A stretch of 64,000 bases of DNA from Strongylocentrotus purpuratus (GCF_000002235.5 NW_022145605.1:38511141-38575140); one strand, 5' to 3'; numbered from the stretch's first letter, positions 11,892 to 24,682 are shown. Made by a program: numbers and translations. The notes: generated by a model not told the origin, from the sequence alone.

Positions 11892-13411
11892 TTGAATATT
11901 GTCAAATTGCTCAATCCAACCAAGAGCACAGATTTTGAAGGAATAAGTCAGTTCATTATAAAACATGTTATACATTTCATTGTCAAACCAATTGTTTTTA
12001 TATGTAATCTTTCCTTCTTGTCAGGAAGAGTTCCCAAGAATTTTAAAGTAGGAAAAATCATACCCATATTAAATGAAGGTGATCCCCACATATTCTCTAA
12101 TTATCGACCAATAACATTACTCCCTTGTTTTTCTAAGATACTGCAGAAATTAATTTATAATAGGCTCTTTAATTATATTAATAAAAATAATCTTCTGACT
12201 GTTTCTCAATATGGTTTTAGAAACAAATCATCATGTGGACATGCTCTAATTGACCTTCATGATTACATACTCAATAAATTAGATAATAAATTGCATACAT
12301 TAGGCTTGTTTCTTGATTTGTCGAAAGCTTTCGATGTCATTAACCATGATATTCTCCTCACTAAATCAAAACATTTTGGTATACGCGGTATTGCTTGGGA
12401 ATGGTTCAGGGACTATTTAAGTGATCGTATTCAATTCACATCATACAACAGCTTTATTTCTGACAGAGAGAGGATCCAGTATGGAGTCCCACAGGGCTCC
12501 ATGCTGGGTCCTCTCCTATTTTTAATTTACATAAATGACCTTAGTTCTGCTTCATCTTTTTTTCATTTTGTCTTATTTGCTGACGACACAAACCTGATTG
12601 TATCTCATAATGATTTTGATAAATTAATGTCAAAGGTAAATAAAAAATTAGAAAAGGTTGTTGAATGGTTTAATGCTAATGAATTGATTATAAATTATGA
12701 CAAAACAAGTGTACTTTATTTTCATAATAAAACTAATCATTGCAATATTAATGATGTACAAATATTTATAAACAATATAAATTTGAACGTGTGCTCTTCT
12801 GTTAAATTTCTTGTATCCTTTTGGATGATACTTTATCTTTTCAGGATCATCGATTGTATATAACTAACAAAATATCTAAAAACATTGGTGTTCTTTGTAA
12901 ATTACGTGTATTTCTGCCTGAAAAAGTATTGTTTATTTTGTATAATTGTTTAATGTTGCCTTACTTACATTACTGTAATATCACCTGGGCCGGTGTGGGA
13001 ACAACTAAACTAGAACCTCTCCATAAACTTCAAAAGAAAGCTTTAAGAATATGTACAAACTCCCATTATCAAGCTCATTCACGTCCCCTGTTTTTTCGCC
13101 TAAGAACACTCAACATTTATGATATACATAAATTTCAAAGTGCTATTATGATGTATAATGTTTATAATAATTATGTACCTAAAAGAGTTTGTCAAATGTT
13201 TATCCTTAATAAATCTGTTCATTCATATAATACTCGTTCCTGTATCAAATATCATTATCCAAAGGTCTCTACCCAGTTAATGCTTTACTCTTTTAGACAT
13301 AATGGTCCCCGTATTTGGAATGATTTAACTGATAAGCTGACATTATGCACAACTATATCATTCTTTAAAGTTCTATTGAAGAGACAGTTGGTCTCTTCTC
13401 ATTTCCCTTAA
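11892..13411 (+). pseudogene. LINE ORF2 reverse transcriptase and C-terminal domain
   Basis: Blocks in order: LNPTKSTDFEGISQFIIKH, IPILNEGDPHIFSNYRPITL, SQYGFRNKSSCGHALIDL, LDLSKAFDVINHDIL (first catalytic Asp), YGVPQGSMLGPLLFLIYIND, and the active site FVLFADDTNLIVSHND near 12575-12610. A frame change near 12820 separates the thumb region (LHYCNITWAGVG, LHKLQKKALRICTNSHY, VHSYNTRSC, RHNGPRIWNDL) in 12821-13411. All catalytic residues are still readable, so inactivation came from a few frame changes rather than large deletions. Confidence 0.88.
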
Positions 13412-13487
13412 CTCTTTCTTTTTAGTTGTTCTACCTTGCAATGTACCATGCATGTGTGTGCGCGCGTGTGTGTGTGTGTGTGTGTGT

Positions 13488-14444
13488 ATGAATTATTGCA
13501 TAGAGCCATATACACTAATGAGCATCTTCATAGATTTGTTTTTGTTGGTGATAATTTATGTTCGTTTTGTAAGCAGGAAATAGAAACATACAAACATTTA
13601 TTTTTATCTTGTGGGAGCGTTAAAGGATATGGCAGGCTTTAATACAACTTTTTGAGTTAGATGAAATTAAAGATTTAGAATGGCGATATATGTTTGTTGG
13701 GTTGGTAGGTAGTTCATATAGAATAAAAATGTGTAATACTATCATTTTCATGGTGAAGTATGTTACATTTATGTCAAGATCGGGGGGGGGGGGGCGAGTA
13801 CTAACTTTAGAAAAGATGAAGAAAAAAAAGCATTTTTAAGTATAGGGATGAGGAAAAGAAAATAGCAATTAAAATGGGAAAGCTAGGATAACATTTCTTA
13901 AAGTGGGAGCAGCTTAAGATTAATTAAGATTTGCTTTCTTCTCCACCGTGAGCCTGTTAAAAGCGTAACTCGATTTTGCGGCCTGGATAACTTATTTAGT
14001 ATATTTTTCTTGAGTTGAGAATGTTGGCAGACATCCACTGAGTGAGTACTGTGTGTGTGGGGGGGGGGGGTGGGTGAGTGGGTGAGTATGTGTGTGGGTG
14101 GGTGAGTATGTTTGTGTGATAGAGGGTGAGTATGTTTGTGTGATGGAGGGGGCAGGGAGGGGGCAGGATTGTTTCAGTAAAATTACCTCCAGATTTGTTT
14201 AAGTTTTTTTTGTAATATATAAGTAAATAACATTTACAATTGACATATTATGTTTAGGTACTTATACGTTTACTTTGTTGCTAAGTTATATTATACTGCA
14301 AATAAGTTTGTGTTTAATTATGTTTATGTAAAAGCATCAATATTGAACACGTTTATTTTATTCAATTGTATGTCATGGTTTGTATTACACATCTGGAGAA
14401 ATAAAACAAAATTGTTAATAAAAAAAAAAATGAAAAAAAAAAAA
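13488..14444 (+). mobile_element. 5'-truncated L1/Tx1-like LINE tail inserted in the CR1-like LINE 3' UTR
   Basis: From 13488 a reading frame encodes EHLHRFVFVGDNLCSFCKQE followed by H-x4-C (KHLFLSC): the zinc-binding domain found after the RT in L1/Tx1-type LINEs, not in CR1-type ones. A frame change follows with LDEIKDLEWRYMFVG. The fragment ends at an A-rich tail (about 14413-14443). ATGAAT occurs just before and just after it, a possible 6-bp target duplication. The flanking GT-rich sequence resumes after the tail, supporting insertion into an existing element. Confidence 0.7.
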
Positions 14445-14690
14445 TGAATGGTGTTTGTGTGTGTGTGTATCTATAATGTGTAGTTTCTTGTTGTAGTGTG
14501 TACAAACATGTAATCTCGTTATTTATTATTTAAGTCAGGGGACTATTTTACTTACAAGTTTTTTCAAACTTCCTTTTTAGTCTCCGATTTCTTAATTCCA
14601 GAATTGTAAGATTATGATTGTTTCATGTTATTTTTGTATATATATTATGTTATGGTTTTATGATTGAAATAAATGAACTGAACTGAATAT

Positions 14691-15651
14691 ACAAAATAAG
14701 TTCAAAGCAATTATATGTTTTTGGACAGTGAATTGTGTAAGGTGGCAGATATGTCGCCTGGTCGCCTGGGTTGCGAGCAAAAGCGGTGAACAGGTATTAT
14801 CAGACATCCGCCAGAGTTGTCAATTATTCCCTAGAAATTCTGTAAATACAGTGTTCGCCATGACACCAAACGTTCGCCCATTTTCTGAGAAAACTGTGAA
14901 CATATTAAAAATGTTCAACAACCTTTGGCGAAAATGACTTTCCTCCAAAATGGTCTGCAATTGTACACCACTGTCATAAGCTATTCTTCATTCAAGTGGT
15001 CTGCAAACATTCTTTTTAACCGAACTGCTACTCAATTATTTACCCCCTCCCTCCAGAACGTGATGAAGAGTGGAAGAATAATTACAGAATAGTTAGCGAA
15101 TACACCAATTGGTTGACGAATAATAGCAGAATAGTTACAGATTAGTTGAGGAATTGTGTAACCCATCTCTTAATTCTGGAAATCCATCTTTACTAATGTT
15201 ACTAATGTCAATATTTTAAAAATGCTGAGCTCCGAATCCTCCGAGGAGGAAGAGGAAGGTTAAATCTACCCCTTTCTTTAGAGAAAGATGATTGAAACTC
15301 ACATTTATTTCCTTCTCAATGACATTGTACCAAACAATAAACAAATAGAAGAATATGTACAGGAATCAGTAAATAAACTCAAAAGCAGAAAGAGTCGAAA
15401 ACCTCAGAAAGTAAATGCTTGTGTTAAGAACGCCCATTACACGTAAGTACAAGTTATTGTAGAAACTGAGAAGAGAGTTAGGCATTGGAGAATAGGTTCA
15501 TTTAAATTACATATCACAGCGTCCATTGCTTTGAACCTACTATAATGTATTTTCAATGACACCAAACAGAGTAAATATATCAGAGCACTAGAATGTTATT
15601 AATAATAACGACATCCAATACAAACCGCCTGACAAAACTGTCCCGAGGCGT

Positions 15652-15702
<51 letters not shown>

Positions 15703-16881
15703 GGCCGTACATGAAATGTACAACACATGTTCTTCAAGAAGGTAACTGATGTAGAATGAAGGTATATTCTTCTGCAAAAAGGAAAATTCGTCTAATACAA
15801 AATGTGAATACAAGAAAAGGGATTTAGCTGGTAGTTAAACACATTTTTGTCTTTCGAGAAAAGGTTTGCAAAGAGTTCAAGTTCAAGTTCCCATTTTCAA
15901 CAAGAAGAACACATATTATGTATATTATTATACGAGTGTACATGTTATTTGTCTTTACATAGCAAAAGGCATAGTTTACATAATTCATAATTTAGTAACA
16001 GGCAATTATACGGCAATCATATCATGCAATCTAAATCAAGAATAAGGGGGCGGGTTTCCTCCAAAACACACACACTAAAACAAAATTTTGAGGGGGGGGG
16101 GGGTTCGACCCAATTGCCTGAATATCGTTTTAATAGGGCAGCAAAATGCCTGCATCCTGTCTAGTTTATCTGGATGACGAAATAGCAATTCACCAGTACC
16201 AAAGAAGAAGAAAAAATTACTCGCTCCCTTCGCGAAACAGAAATTATAAACAGAATGGTTGATGTTCTAGCAAGAGGCCTCAGTCCCCTTGCGGAAACAA
16301 ATGCGCACGTATTCCTATGGCATGAACCTAAAGTTTGCATATGCATGAGATTAGCATTGTGGCGAGTTAGAAGGTGGCTGAAAAATTCCCAAAATCCCTT
16401 TATGTTGTGATATCTTACCTTTACTCTGTGAAGGAATTGCAGCTTTTCTATGATTGAAACTAAGCTTCCACGCAGCTATCCAGCGTGAGTTTATATGGCA
16501 GATAGTAACCTATACCACGAGCATAGTTCTGCAAACACGACCGAACTGTTCTTGAACCAGGCTGCAAGGAGAGTGGTGTCTAGTTCGCAATGCTTCGCGT
16601 AAATACGATTTGCATGCATGATGCGCAGAATCAAATTTTTGTTTAGCACATATACTACGGTGTTCAAAAAGAGGAAACTTATCGAATAAGCTCAATATGT
16701 GTTCGTTGTTGTGTCACGAACAGGAAGTATTACAATTTTATTGACTGAAATGCAATAATAGACAAATATAAATAACATCGGATTACAACATCAACAGTAG
16801 TCTTTAAACCAAGGCAGGTTTTCTGCTCTAATATCGGTCTCTCATGCATGGTCAATCAAGCTGTAGGCATGTGTAAAGCTA
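14691..16881. other. Intergenic with (TA)n microsatellite
   Basis: No gene recognised. A perfect (TA)n run of about 40 bp lies at 15657-15700, a G tract at 16092-16104, and a short AAGTTCAAGTTC motif near 15875 that may be a fragment of a LINE tail. Confidence 0.55.
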
Positions 16882-17508
16882 CAGTCCCATATACGTCCCG
16901 GACCGTCCCGGACCGTCCCGGACCATCCCGGACCCCATCCGGGGTGATCCGGGATTCGGTCGGTGTTGACACCGTGTTGGCACCGGGGTGGTCCTGGATG
17001 GTCCTGGATGGTCCTGGGCGGTCCGGGAGTCGACCCCGGATGTTTTTGACGGTCAAAAACTGCCGGGGTGGTCCGGGACGGTCCGGGACAATAGTTTGAT
17101 CCGGGGTGATCCGTGTAGCCACCGTGCTGGGTCCGGGGTCATCCGTAGTGGCGCCGGGGCGGTCCGTGTTGATCCGTGGCAGTCCGGGAGTGAGTTATTG
17201 ACCCCGGATCACCCCACTGGGATGGTCCGGTGTCATCCGTGTTGGCACCGTGTTGGCACCGGGTTGGTCCGGGACGGTCCGTGGCGGCTCCGTGCTGGGT
17301 CTGGAATGATCTGTACTGCTGCCGGGGCTATGCCCGGACGATCCGGGGCGGTCCGTAGTGGTACCGTGTTGGGTCCGGGGAGACGGTCGGCGGTTGCGAT
17401 TTTTTGAACAAAACATCCCGGACCATCCCGGATCACCGCAGACCATGGTCCGGGATGGTCCGGAGTGGTCCGTGCTCGTCCGTGCTGGTCCGGCTTTATA
17501 TGGGACTG
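16882..17508. mobile_element. Inverted-repeat element with a GGTCCGG/GGTGATCCG minisatellite core
   Basis: The ends CAGTCCCATATA (16882) and TATATGGGACTG (ending 17508) are perfect 12-bp inverted repeats; just inside them are CCGGACC and GGTCCGG blocks. The core is a very GC-rich array of degenerate 8-12 bp units (GGTCCGGGA, GGTGATCCG, GTTGGCACCG). No target duplication is evident and there is no transposase. Both strands give long open frames of Pro/Gly/Asp-rich peptide, which I regard as by-products of the repeat. Confidence 0.78.
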
Positions 17509-18189
17509 GGGCTTAAGCCTTCCACGATCAGAGGACAACTCCGCGCTGTTCGAGGACTATGGGATCAACAGAGCAGCAAGGCAACATCCTCAGGGAAATG
17601 AAGGGAAAAACCCACAAGAAAATGAAAAGGACAGATTAGACAAATAAATATAGAAGGGAAAAGAAGGGGAGTAAGAAGAAGAAATTGAAATTAGTGTAGA
17701 ACAATTGCATAAAACCATGAGGATTAAATTAAGAACTACAGTCAGGTATTTAAAGTCAGTTATTGAAAATTTGTATATAACAGTATATATTTTCAAAATG
17801 AAAAAATCATTGTTCATTATTTAGTTTTAAAAAACGTGGGAAATTAAACTTCACATCTTTTAGGCATTATTTTCATTTTAGAAAAGGTCATAATGAAATT
17901 CACTTTCCTTTTTTAATTTATCAAAGCTTACGTTTATATTATTTCAGCTAATTTTTTCTTTTTTTAAGTTTAAAAAAAATTCCCTCACTCGGGCAGGTTT
18001 TATTTATCTTTACCATTGTAATACCTGGAAAGGAAAGACAATAGTCACTTAATAGAACGCGGTATATCACATTGCTTTATATATATAGTTTACGACAGTA
18101 TTATCTTTGTCAAAAATTAATCAAATTCACTATTATTATCAATATCAGAATTGCGGTAGTGTATGATTAGCATTTAATAGTATATTCAT
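17509..18189. other. Intergenic, no gene seen
   Basis: AT-rich, short open frames only; nothing recognisable. Confidence 0.5.
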
Positions 18190-18900
18190 TTAGACTTTGA
18201 AAAGATATCAAGTTCAAGTTCAAGTTTTATTTCAATTCAAATCCATTAAAAACATATAAGATACATATTATATACAATATAGAAAACACAGAACACACAC
18301 AACATGGAAACATGTCTACAAGTATACCGGAATTATACAAAGTTAATCAGCAATTGAAATGAATTGGGGAAACTGCAAATAAAACCATGAGGTTCTGTCG
18401 AGGCAGTCCCTGCTATTAAAAGATACATTTAAGTTCCAACAATTGGCTATAAAAAATATAACAATAACAAAACAGTGTACAAAACATAGGAGACGTATTA
18501 ACATGCAAAAATTATTATAGATTTAAAAACAGATGAAGTATTTTTTAATTTTAGATTTAAAAGAATTAAAGAAAGTAGTATCACGGATATCTCTGAGGAG
18601 AGAATTCCATATTTTCGGGCCAGTGTGTCTAAAAGTAAATAAAGAACTTGTTGATGGACATTTTTCAATAAAATAGTTATCAGGATTTCTAGTTTATAAT
18701 TATGAACAGATTCTTTACATTTCATCATAGTGGTAAGATTAATCGGCAGTTTATCAGTTTTATGTTTAAAAACCAAATATGAAACATAATTTTTTTTTTC
18801 CAAAATCTGGCCGTATAGGCATATCAGTGAAGGCACGAACGACAAGAAATCTAATACTATTACTTAAGTGAATAATGATCTATGGGTAACGGCCAGAAGA
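18190..18900 (-). mobile_element. CR1-like LINE 3' fragment
   Basis: On the minus strand the translation contains ESVHNYKTRNPDNYFIEKC and, after a frame change, RHTGPKIWNSLLRDIRDTTF, the C-terminal signature (SVHNY-TR ... GP-IWNSL) of the same LINE family as at 12821-13411. The plus strand starts with AAGTTCAAGTTCAAGTTTTA near 18210, the reverse of a LINE 3' tail. Only the last ~200 codons and the 3' UTR are present (5' truncated). Confidence 0.75.
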
Positions 18901-19056
18901 CGGAAATATGAACACTGGATGATAAATGATACATGATACATGATTACAATAGATATTATTTCTACCAGTGGTGAAGAATATTCATTTTGTTTTAATTAGG
19001 TAAGATGTGAGATGCAATTGTGATTACCGGTAACGAAATAACTATTGCAATTGCTT

Positions 19057-19203
19057 AGCATTAAATTCATCTAGCATTTAAATTCATCTAGCATTTAAAT
19101 TCATCTAGCATTTAAATTCATCTAGCATTTAAATTCATCTAGCATTTAAATTCATCTAGCATTTAAATTCATCTATCATTTAAATTCATCAAGCATTTAA
19201 AAA
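19057..19203. repeat. 17-bp tandem repeat, about eight copies
   Basis: Head-to-tail copies of TAGCATTTAAATTCATC with very few changes (one T insertion difference in the first copy, small changes in the last two). The homogeneity implies recent expansion. Confidence 0.9.
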
Positions 19204-19299
19204 ATACCAAATTTCAGGTCGTCTAACAGGCGCAACATCACGCAAACACATAGAAATAACTCCAGAACCCATACAAAAGCGCAGTAATAGGTTTATACG

Positions 19300-19890
19300 G
19301 TCAGCGGGACAATAGCCCCCAGGAAAATTATCCCCCGGAAAATTATACACTAGACAATCACTACCTATAGGACAATGAACCCCTGGATAATCACCCCTAG
19401 GAAAAGAACCTCCCTGGACAATCACCCCCCAGGACCAGAACCCCCTTAGGAAAATTACATCTAGCATATCATCTAGAAAATCTCCCTTGGACCAATAAGA
19501 CCTTCTCCAGATTATCTCCCAGATAAATGACTATCAATCGTGACAATTACCTGGGTGATAAGTGTTTACTGATAATCATTAAGATAATTGCATTTGAATG
19601 TATATGATTGTCATCCAACCGACTTGCACTGTTCTGTATAAGAATGTATATACACGATATATATGATCGATATGTTCTTATATGACATACTATCTGTCTC
19701 TTGTCGCAGCTCTTTTACGATTTTACCTACTCTAACTATTCTATTCACATGTGAAAAAAACTTCTTCCATCACTATTATTGCTAAGGACAATTACCCCCG
19801 ACCCCCCCCCCGACCCCAGGAGAATCACCTCCGGAAAATGACCCCCTAAGACAATTAACCCTGGGCAATCACCCCGTAGAACATTAGTTT
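19300..19890. repeat. Degenerate minisatellite, core GGACAATCACCCC, in two blocks
   Basis: Blocks at about 19305-19510 and 19785-19890 consist of variants of GGAAAATTA(T/C)CCCC and GGACAATCACCCC. They are separated by about 270 bp of unrelated AT-rich sequence. No terminal inverted repeats were found. Confidence 0.75.
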
Positions 19891-20058
19891 TCTAACGCCC
19901 TGGCTTTCCACATAGCCAAAACAAGAAAAAGCTCAGCCAAGTAATTTTCTACCTTTACCAGAATTCAATTTTCGCTTACAAGCCAGACAAACAATAATGC
20001 ATGACGCTATACATTCCTTGCACAGAAAAGGAACTAAAGAAAGACAAATAATAGAGTC

Positions 20059-21140
20059 CAGAGGCGGCCCTCCCGGGGGGGGGGGGGGCAGGGGGGCACA
20101 GTGCCCCCCCCACTTTTTCAGATACCCCAAAGTGCCCCTTTTATTTTGTAAGAAGTGCCCCTTTTACATAGGAAAAGTGCCCCTTTTACTTTGACAAGTG
20201 CCCCTATTACTTAGTAAACGTGCCCCTTCCCCCTTTTCACCTCTGACGAGTGCCCTTTTTATTTTTGACACGTGCCCCTTTTCCTTCGATATGTTCCCAT
20301 TTTCCTTTGCAATAAGTGTCCATTTTCCATTCTCATAAATCTTGGAATTATCTTGAATAAGTGCCATTTTTAATCTCTAGTAAGTGCCTTTTTTCAGGTA
20401 CGAGAAGTGCCCCTTTTCACTTTTGATAGATTCCCCCTCACCTCTGATAACTGCCCTATTCAAAACTGAGAGGTGCTCCTTTTACTTTGACCACTGCCCC
20501 TTTTTTCTTTTGTAAGAAGTGCCTCTATTCTCTTTTTAATAACTACCGCTTTTTAAACTCCGATGAGCACACCTTTCATTTTAACATGTGCCCCTTTTAT
20601 TTTCTTATAAGTGCCCCTTTTCCTTATAAGTGCCCCCAATAAAAAGAGAGAGCTCATTCCCCTTCTCATAACTACCCCTTTCCCTTTCTAATAAGTGCCC
20701 CTTTTCCTTATGATAAGTTCCCCCCTTCTCATAACTGCCCCTTTTAAAAATCTGAACGGTGCCCCCTTCTTATTCAACAAAAACACATTTTCCTTTATTA
20801 TAAGTGCCCCTTTTACATTTTCATAAGTGCCCCTTTTCATATCTGGTCAGTGTCCCTTTTCACCTCTGATAATTGCCCTTTTAATAATGATACGTGCCCC
20901 TTTTCCTTTCTAATAAGGGAACTATCCCCTTTTCACCTCTTATAAATGCCCTTATCAAAATCTGATGGGTGCCCCTTTCCGTCAACAAATCATACAAATG
21001 CCTATTTCCCATTTTCTTTTTCATCTCTTTAATATAATTATCTTTTGTACTTTGACACGTGCTCCTTTTCTTTTCTAATAAGTGTCTTATCCCTTTCGAT
21101 AATTGCCCCCATTTCATGTAATCATTAAACGTGCCCCTTA
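20059..21140. mobile_element. hAT-like minisatellite-cored element, second copy (opposite orientation to 6654-7670)
   Basis: The left end CAGAGGCGGCCCTCCCGG matches, in reverse, the right end of the nested element at 7670. It is followed by the same G-rich tract, CAGTGCCCCC..CACTTTTTCA, and then an array of AAGTGCCCCTTTT units with 10-20 bp spacers to about 21140. The distal homology block is AAACGTGCCCCTTATTTAAA. The right terminal inverted repeat and target duplication could not be found, so this copy is probably truncated. Confidence 0.72.
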
Positions 21141-22628
21141 TTTAAAGCGAATAATTCATTCATTGAATAAACATAACATACATAAGGTATATCCATTCTG
21201 AATTATTCAGAATTTATTTATGAATCTAATATAAAACATTGAAATAACAATAATAGTAATATATATATATGTATATAATTGAAGGTTCGAAAGTATGGAG
21301 GTAAGTAAAATAATCAAGATAAATGCAGGCGCCAACTATCATAAGAAAGAATGCTTGAGTCGATAGCAGCCGGTAATGGGGGAGGTGAGGGTGGGGGGGG
21401 GGTACATGGCGCTGTTATAGGAGTATGCAGGAGAATAGAGTGTCACGTATATAGATTTTGTTCAGAAAGTAGCTAAATAAAAGTGGAAAGAAAGTACAAA
21501 AAGACAAGTGGGTGTGTGCAGGTGAAGTAAGTGTTTGATTCGTGTTGTTAATAAACAAATCACTATGGCTTGCTTGTAGTTACTTGTAAATCAACATAAA
21601 AGAGATGTCTACCATGGTATTCAGTTGGTTTTAATACGAACAGAAAATGAGAGACACAAATTAGTGAGAATTTGAGCAATATACGATAAAAAATAGGAAA
21701 GGTGTAAATTTGCGAAGTTGTCATCAGTAAAAAACAAAGTGGCAACACTGTGACGTATCTTGCGAGCTCCTCTCCATTTTGCTCTGTACAGAAAATGGCG
21801 TTGTTGGTGGCTCCCAACATAGCCAAAAATGACTCTAACAAAGATAATGGTACGAGATGAAGCACAAGAAAACTTTTTTTGGGGGCGAATAAATATGATA
21901 AAATCTTCCATCACATATTAATGATTAGTCCTTATTCAACGTAGAGTACATCAATAAACCAGTTCGTAGCTGCACTCTAACTCTAAGCATGAGCAGAAAA
22001 TACACGGAGGAAAAATAATACGTGCTCATGAAAGTTGTGTAATCATTATTCACTTATACACAAGCATTGCACTACATGATACACAGGTGAAAGTATTCTT
22101 TGAAAAGGGGAAACATAGGCTATTTATGTAGCACCTCAATCGCTGTAGGAGTTACTTTTTTTTAAATGTACGAAATGGGACCTGTTCATATTTTGAAGAT
22201 ATGTGAGATTCGGGGTCATTTGAGACATGTGGTAACCGTGATCTGGTCTATTACCAATAATTCATAGTGAGCGATCAATTGCTCATAGATTGTAAAGCAG
22301 TTGCCGAATATTGTACAAAATTTGTCCGAACATCGAATATTTTCGTAAACTAATTTGTGACCGCTCGTGGAAATGTTTGTAAACTTGTGACATTTATTCG
22401 GCTATTGATCGGCAATAATGAATAACTGGTTGTAGATCAATGGCCGATGTTATCATGATTCATTTTGTACCCGCAGTGGGCCTACATGCTATGATACACA
22501 AGTTGAAGCATTCTTTTCAAGACGGCTTACAAAAGTTATTCGTGAGCAACTCCGTCACTTTTGTAGTGATTAATACTAAATTGCACAAAGCAGGACGTCC
22601 CCAATTGTGTAAATGTTCTGTGGATATC
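21141..22628. other. Intergenic, no gene seen
   Basis: No coding sequence recognised. A short (AT)n lies near 21258 and a G tract near 21396. Confidence 0.5.
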
Positions 22629-22744
22629 AGGGACTTTTTTATTTGCACGTCGACATAATAGACTGTTACGTGTAACGTCCTTTGCCTTATAAGGACGTGA
22701 CACGTAGCAGTCCACTATGTCGACGTGCAAATATAAAAGACCCT
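22629..22744. repeat. Near-perfect 116-nt hairpin (palindromic MITE or RNA hairpin)
   Basis: Arms of about 54 nt: the left arm runs AGGGACTTTTTTATTTGCAC, GTCGACATA... to AACGTCCTT; the right arm mirrors it from AAGGACGT to GACGTGCAAATATAAAAGAC. The loop is only about 8 nt (TGCCTTAT). There are a few mismatches and single bulges. Confidence 0.88.
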
Positions 22745-23034
22745 ATTTGAGGATCATTTGGATTTTTTTTTTTTTTTTCAAGGGGTGGAGAGACGTTTTC
22801 AGGTTCCATATTAGAAACAGAAGCATAAGCAACAGGTATTAATGAATAGATAAGGCTTTAACTTACTTCAAGACTGACATTTGGTGTTTTCATCAGGTTG
22901 CTGCAGCAGGAAAAACTGTTTTTTTCTTACTTTTTAGTTTTAAATATGTATAATACATCATGGAACAGCATGGCCATCATATCATTATATTGATATGCAT
23001 ATATAATAATCAATAATCATCCGTACCAATATCC

Positions 23035-23067
<33 letters not shown>

Positions 23068-23070
23068 CTT
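22745..23070. other. Intergenic with poly(T) and (TA)n
   Basis: No gene. A T tract lies near 22764 and an (AT)n run at about 23039-23067, just before the first unit of the following triplication. Confidence 0.6.
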
Positions 23071-23252
23071 TGGAATTGTAAAAGCCATGATATAGTTATG
23101 TCATTATGACATCATGTAGAAAGGAGTCCTAAGGAGGCTCTCTATGTTAAGTTGAAGACAAAATCATCACCCGACATTAAATTTGACGATTCTACAAGTA
23201 ACCTTGCTCGCAGCCTAACGAATTTTCTTCTCTAAATTAAAAACGTTGTGTT

Positions 23253-23352
23253 ATGGAACTGATTATTTCTGTAGTGGGTTTTGGGGGTGTCTTCTTTTTA
23301 GTTTATATTATTAAAACGTTTTGGGTTTACTCATGGACCATGGATTTGTTAA

Positions 23353-23389
<37 letters not shown>

Positions 23390-23396
23390 ACTCTAG
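23253..23396 (+). CDS. Possible small membrane-peptide ORF, triplication copy 1
   Basis: ATG-initiated, 47 codons: MELIISVVGFGGVFFLVYII forms a hydrophobic stretch long enough to span a membrane, followed by KTFWVYSWTMDLLTQ and then an alternating Glu/Arg run from the (GA)n microsatellite. I do not recognise it. It could be the signal-anchor first exon of a membrane enzyme, with the coding part ending before the microsatellite, or it could be a chance ORF. The same peptide is kept in copy 2. It may not be expressed. Confidence 0.25.
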
Positions 23397-24098
23397 AGTG
23401 AAACCCTAGATACCACACAAATCTACGGTAAAAGAAGAAAGAAAAACCTATTTGAAAGAAACGTTCCGAAAGGAAACGTACCTTGATTGAAATCATTTGT
23501 ATAAATGATGTTCATGCTAGTAGGTTTAAGATCAAAACAAATTAATCATTTCGTGATCACTGATTGTATCCTGAGGAGCGTGGGAGCCTAACTAGAAGCT
23601 CAAAAACATGTTTGTCGAATACATTCTTTAGAGTAAAATCACAATGGAATACTATTTGTAGTTTAAACATGTACAAATTTGGGTATTACTTTGTTCCACC
23701 TCGATATAACATTCCTCGCCAAAATAATATACGAGCAAACTCAGACAGATATAATTGTAACTGCAGTGAAAAAAAAAAGGGAAAAACGATATTTTGGCTT
23801 CTGGCTATGACACTTAACCTGATATTCAGGTCCACCATCCTTTACAAGCCAGATTTCAGATATAAATATATCTGTTTATCATCGTTCACGTGTAAGAGGG
23901 ATTATTTGAATATTCTTTGAAATTGTAAAAGCCATGAAATAGTTATGTCATTATGACATCATGTAGAAAGGAGTCCTAAGGAGGCTCTCTCTGTTAAGTT
24001 GAAGACAAAATCATCACCCGACATTCAATTTGACGATTCTACAAGAACCTTGCTCGTAGCCTAACGAATTTTCTTCTCTAAATTAAAAACGTTGTGTT

Positions 24099-24266
24099 AT
24101 GGAACTGATTATTTCTGTAGTGGGTTTTGGGGGTGTCTTCTTTTTAGTTTATATTATTAAAACGTTTTGGGTTTACTCATGGACCATGGATTTGTTAACA
24201 CAAAGAGAGAGAGAGAAAGAGAGCACTCTAGAGCAAAACCCTAGATACCACACAAATCTACGGTAA
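24099..24266 (+). CDS. Possible small membrane-peptide ORF, triplication copy 2
   Basis: The first 35 codons are identical in translation to copy 1, including the hydrophobic segment GFGGVFFLVYII. A shorter (GA)n then gives a 55-codon frame. The function is unknown. Identity with copy 1 may simply reflect recent duplication rather than selection. Confidence 0.25.
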   Translation: MELIISVVGFGGVFFLVYIIKTFWVYSWTMDLLTQREREKESTLEQNPRYHTNLR

Positions 24267-24682
24267 AAGAAGAAAGAAAAAACCTATTTGAAAGAAACGT
24301 TCTGAAAGGAAACGTACCTTGATTGAACTCATTTGTATAAATGATGTTCACGTTAGTAGGTTTTACATCAAAACAAATTAATTTCGTGATCACTGATTGT
24401 ATCCTGAGGAGCGTGGGAGCCTAACTAGAAGCTCAAAAACATTTTTGTCGAATACATTCTTTAGAGTAAAATCACAATGGAATACTTTTTTTAGTGTTAG
24501 CATGTACAAATTTGGGTATTACTTTGTTCCACTTCGATACAAACATTCCTCGCCAAAATAATATACAAGCAAACTCAGACAGACATAATTGTAACTGCAG
24601 TGAAAAAAAGGGAAAACGATATTTTGGCTTCTGGCTATGACACTTTACCTGATTTTCAGGTCCTCCATCCTTTGCAAGCCTG

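Larger units (their letters stand above)
9670..14690 (+). mobile_element. CR1/Jockey-like LINE, near full length, interrupted by a second LINE fragment
   Basis: The element runs from an ORF1 remnant (9754-9981) through an ORF2 with AP endonuclease and RT (10306-13411) to a 3' end with a TGAAATAAATGAACTGAACT tail near 14665-14690. Between 13488 and 14444 its 3' untranslated region is split by an L1/Tx1-like fragment. ORF2 is spread over at least four frame segments, so the copy is dead, but few residues appear missing. Related pieces occur at 18190-18900, 34198-35784 and 61340-62560, making this the most abundant LINE family in the window. Confidence 0.85.

Noticed and set aside
16848-17538. 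Several overlapping Pro/Gly/Asp-rich open frames on both strands
   Set aside because: They come from the GGTCCGG minisatellite, which lacks stops in most frames; no domain or start context supports a protein.
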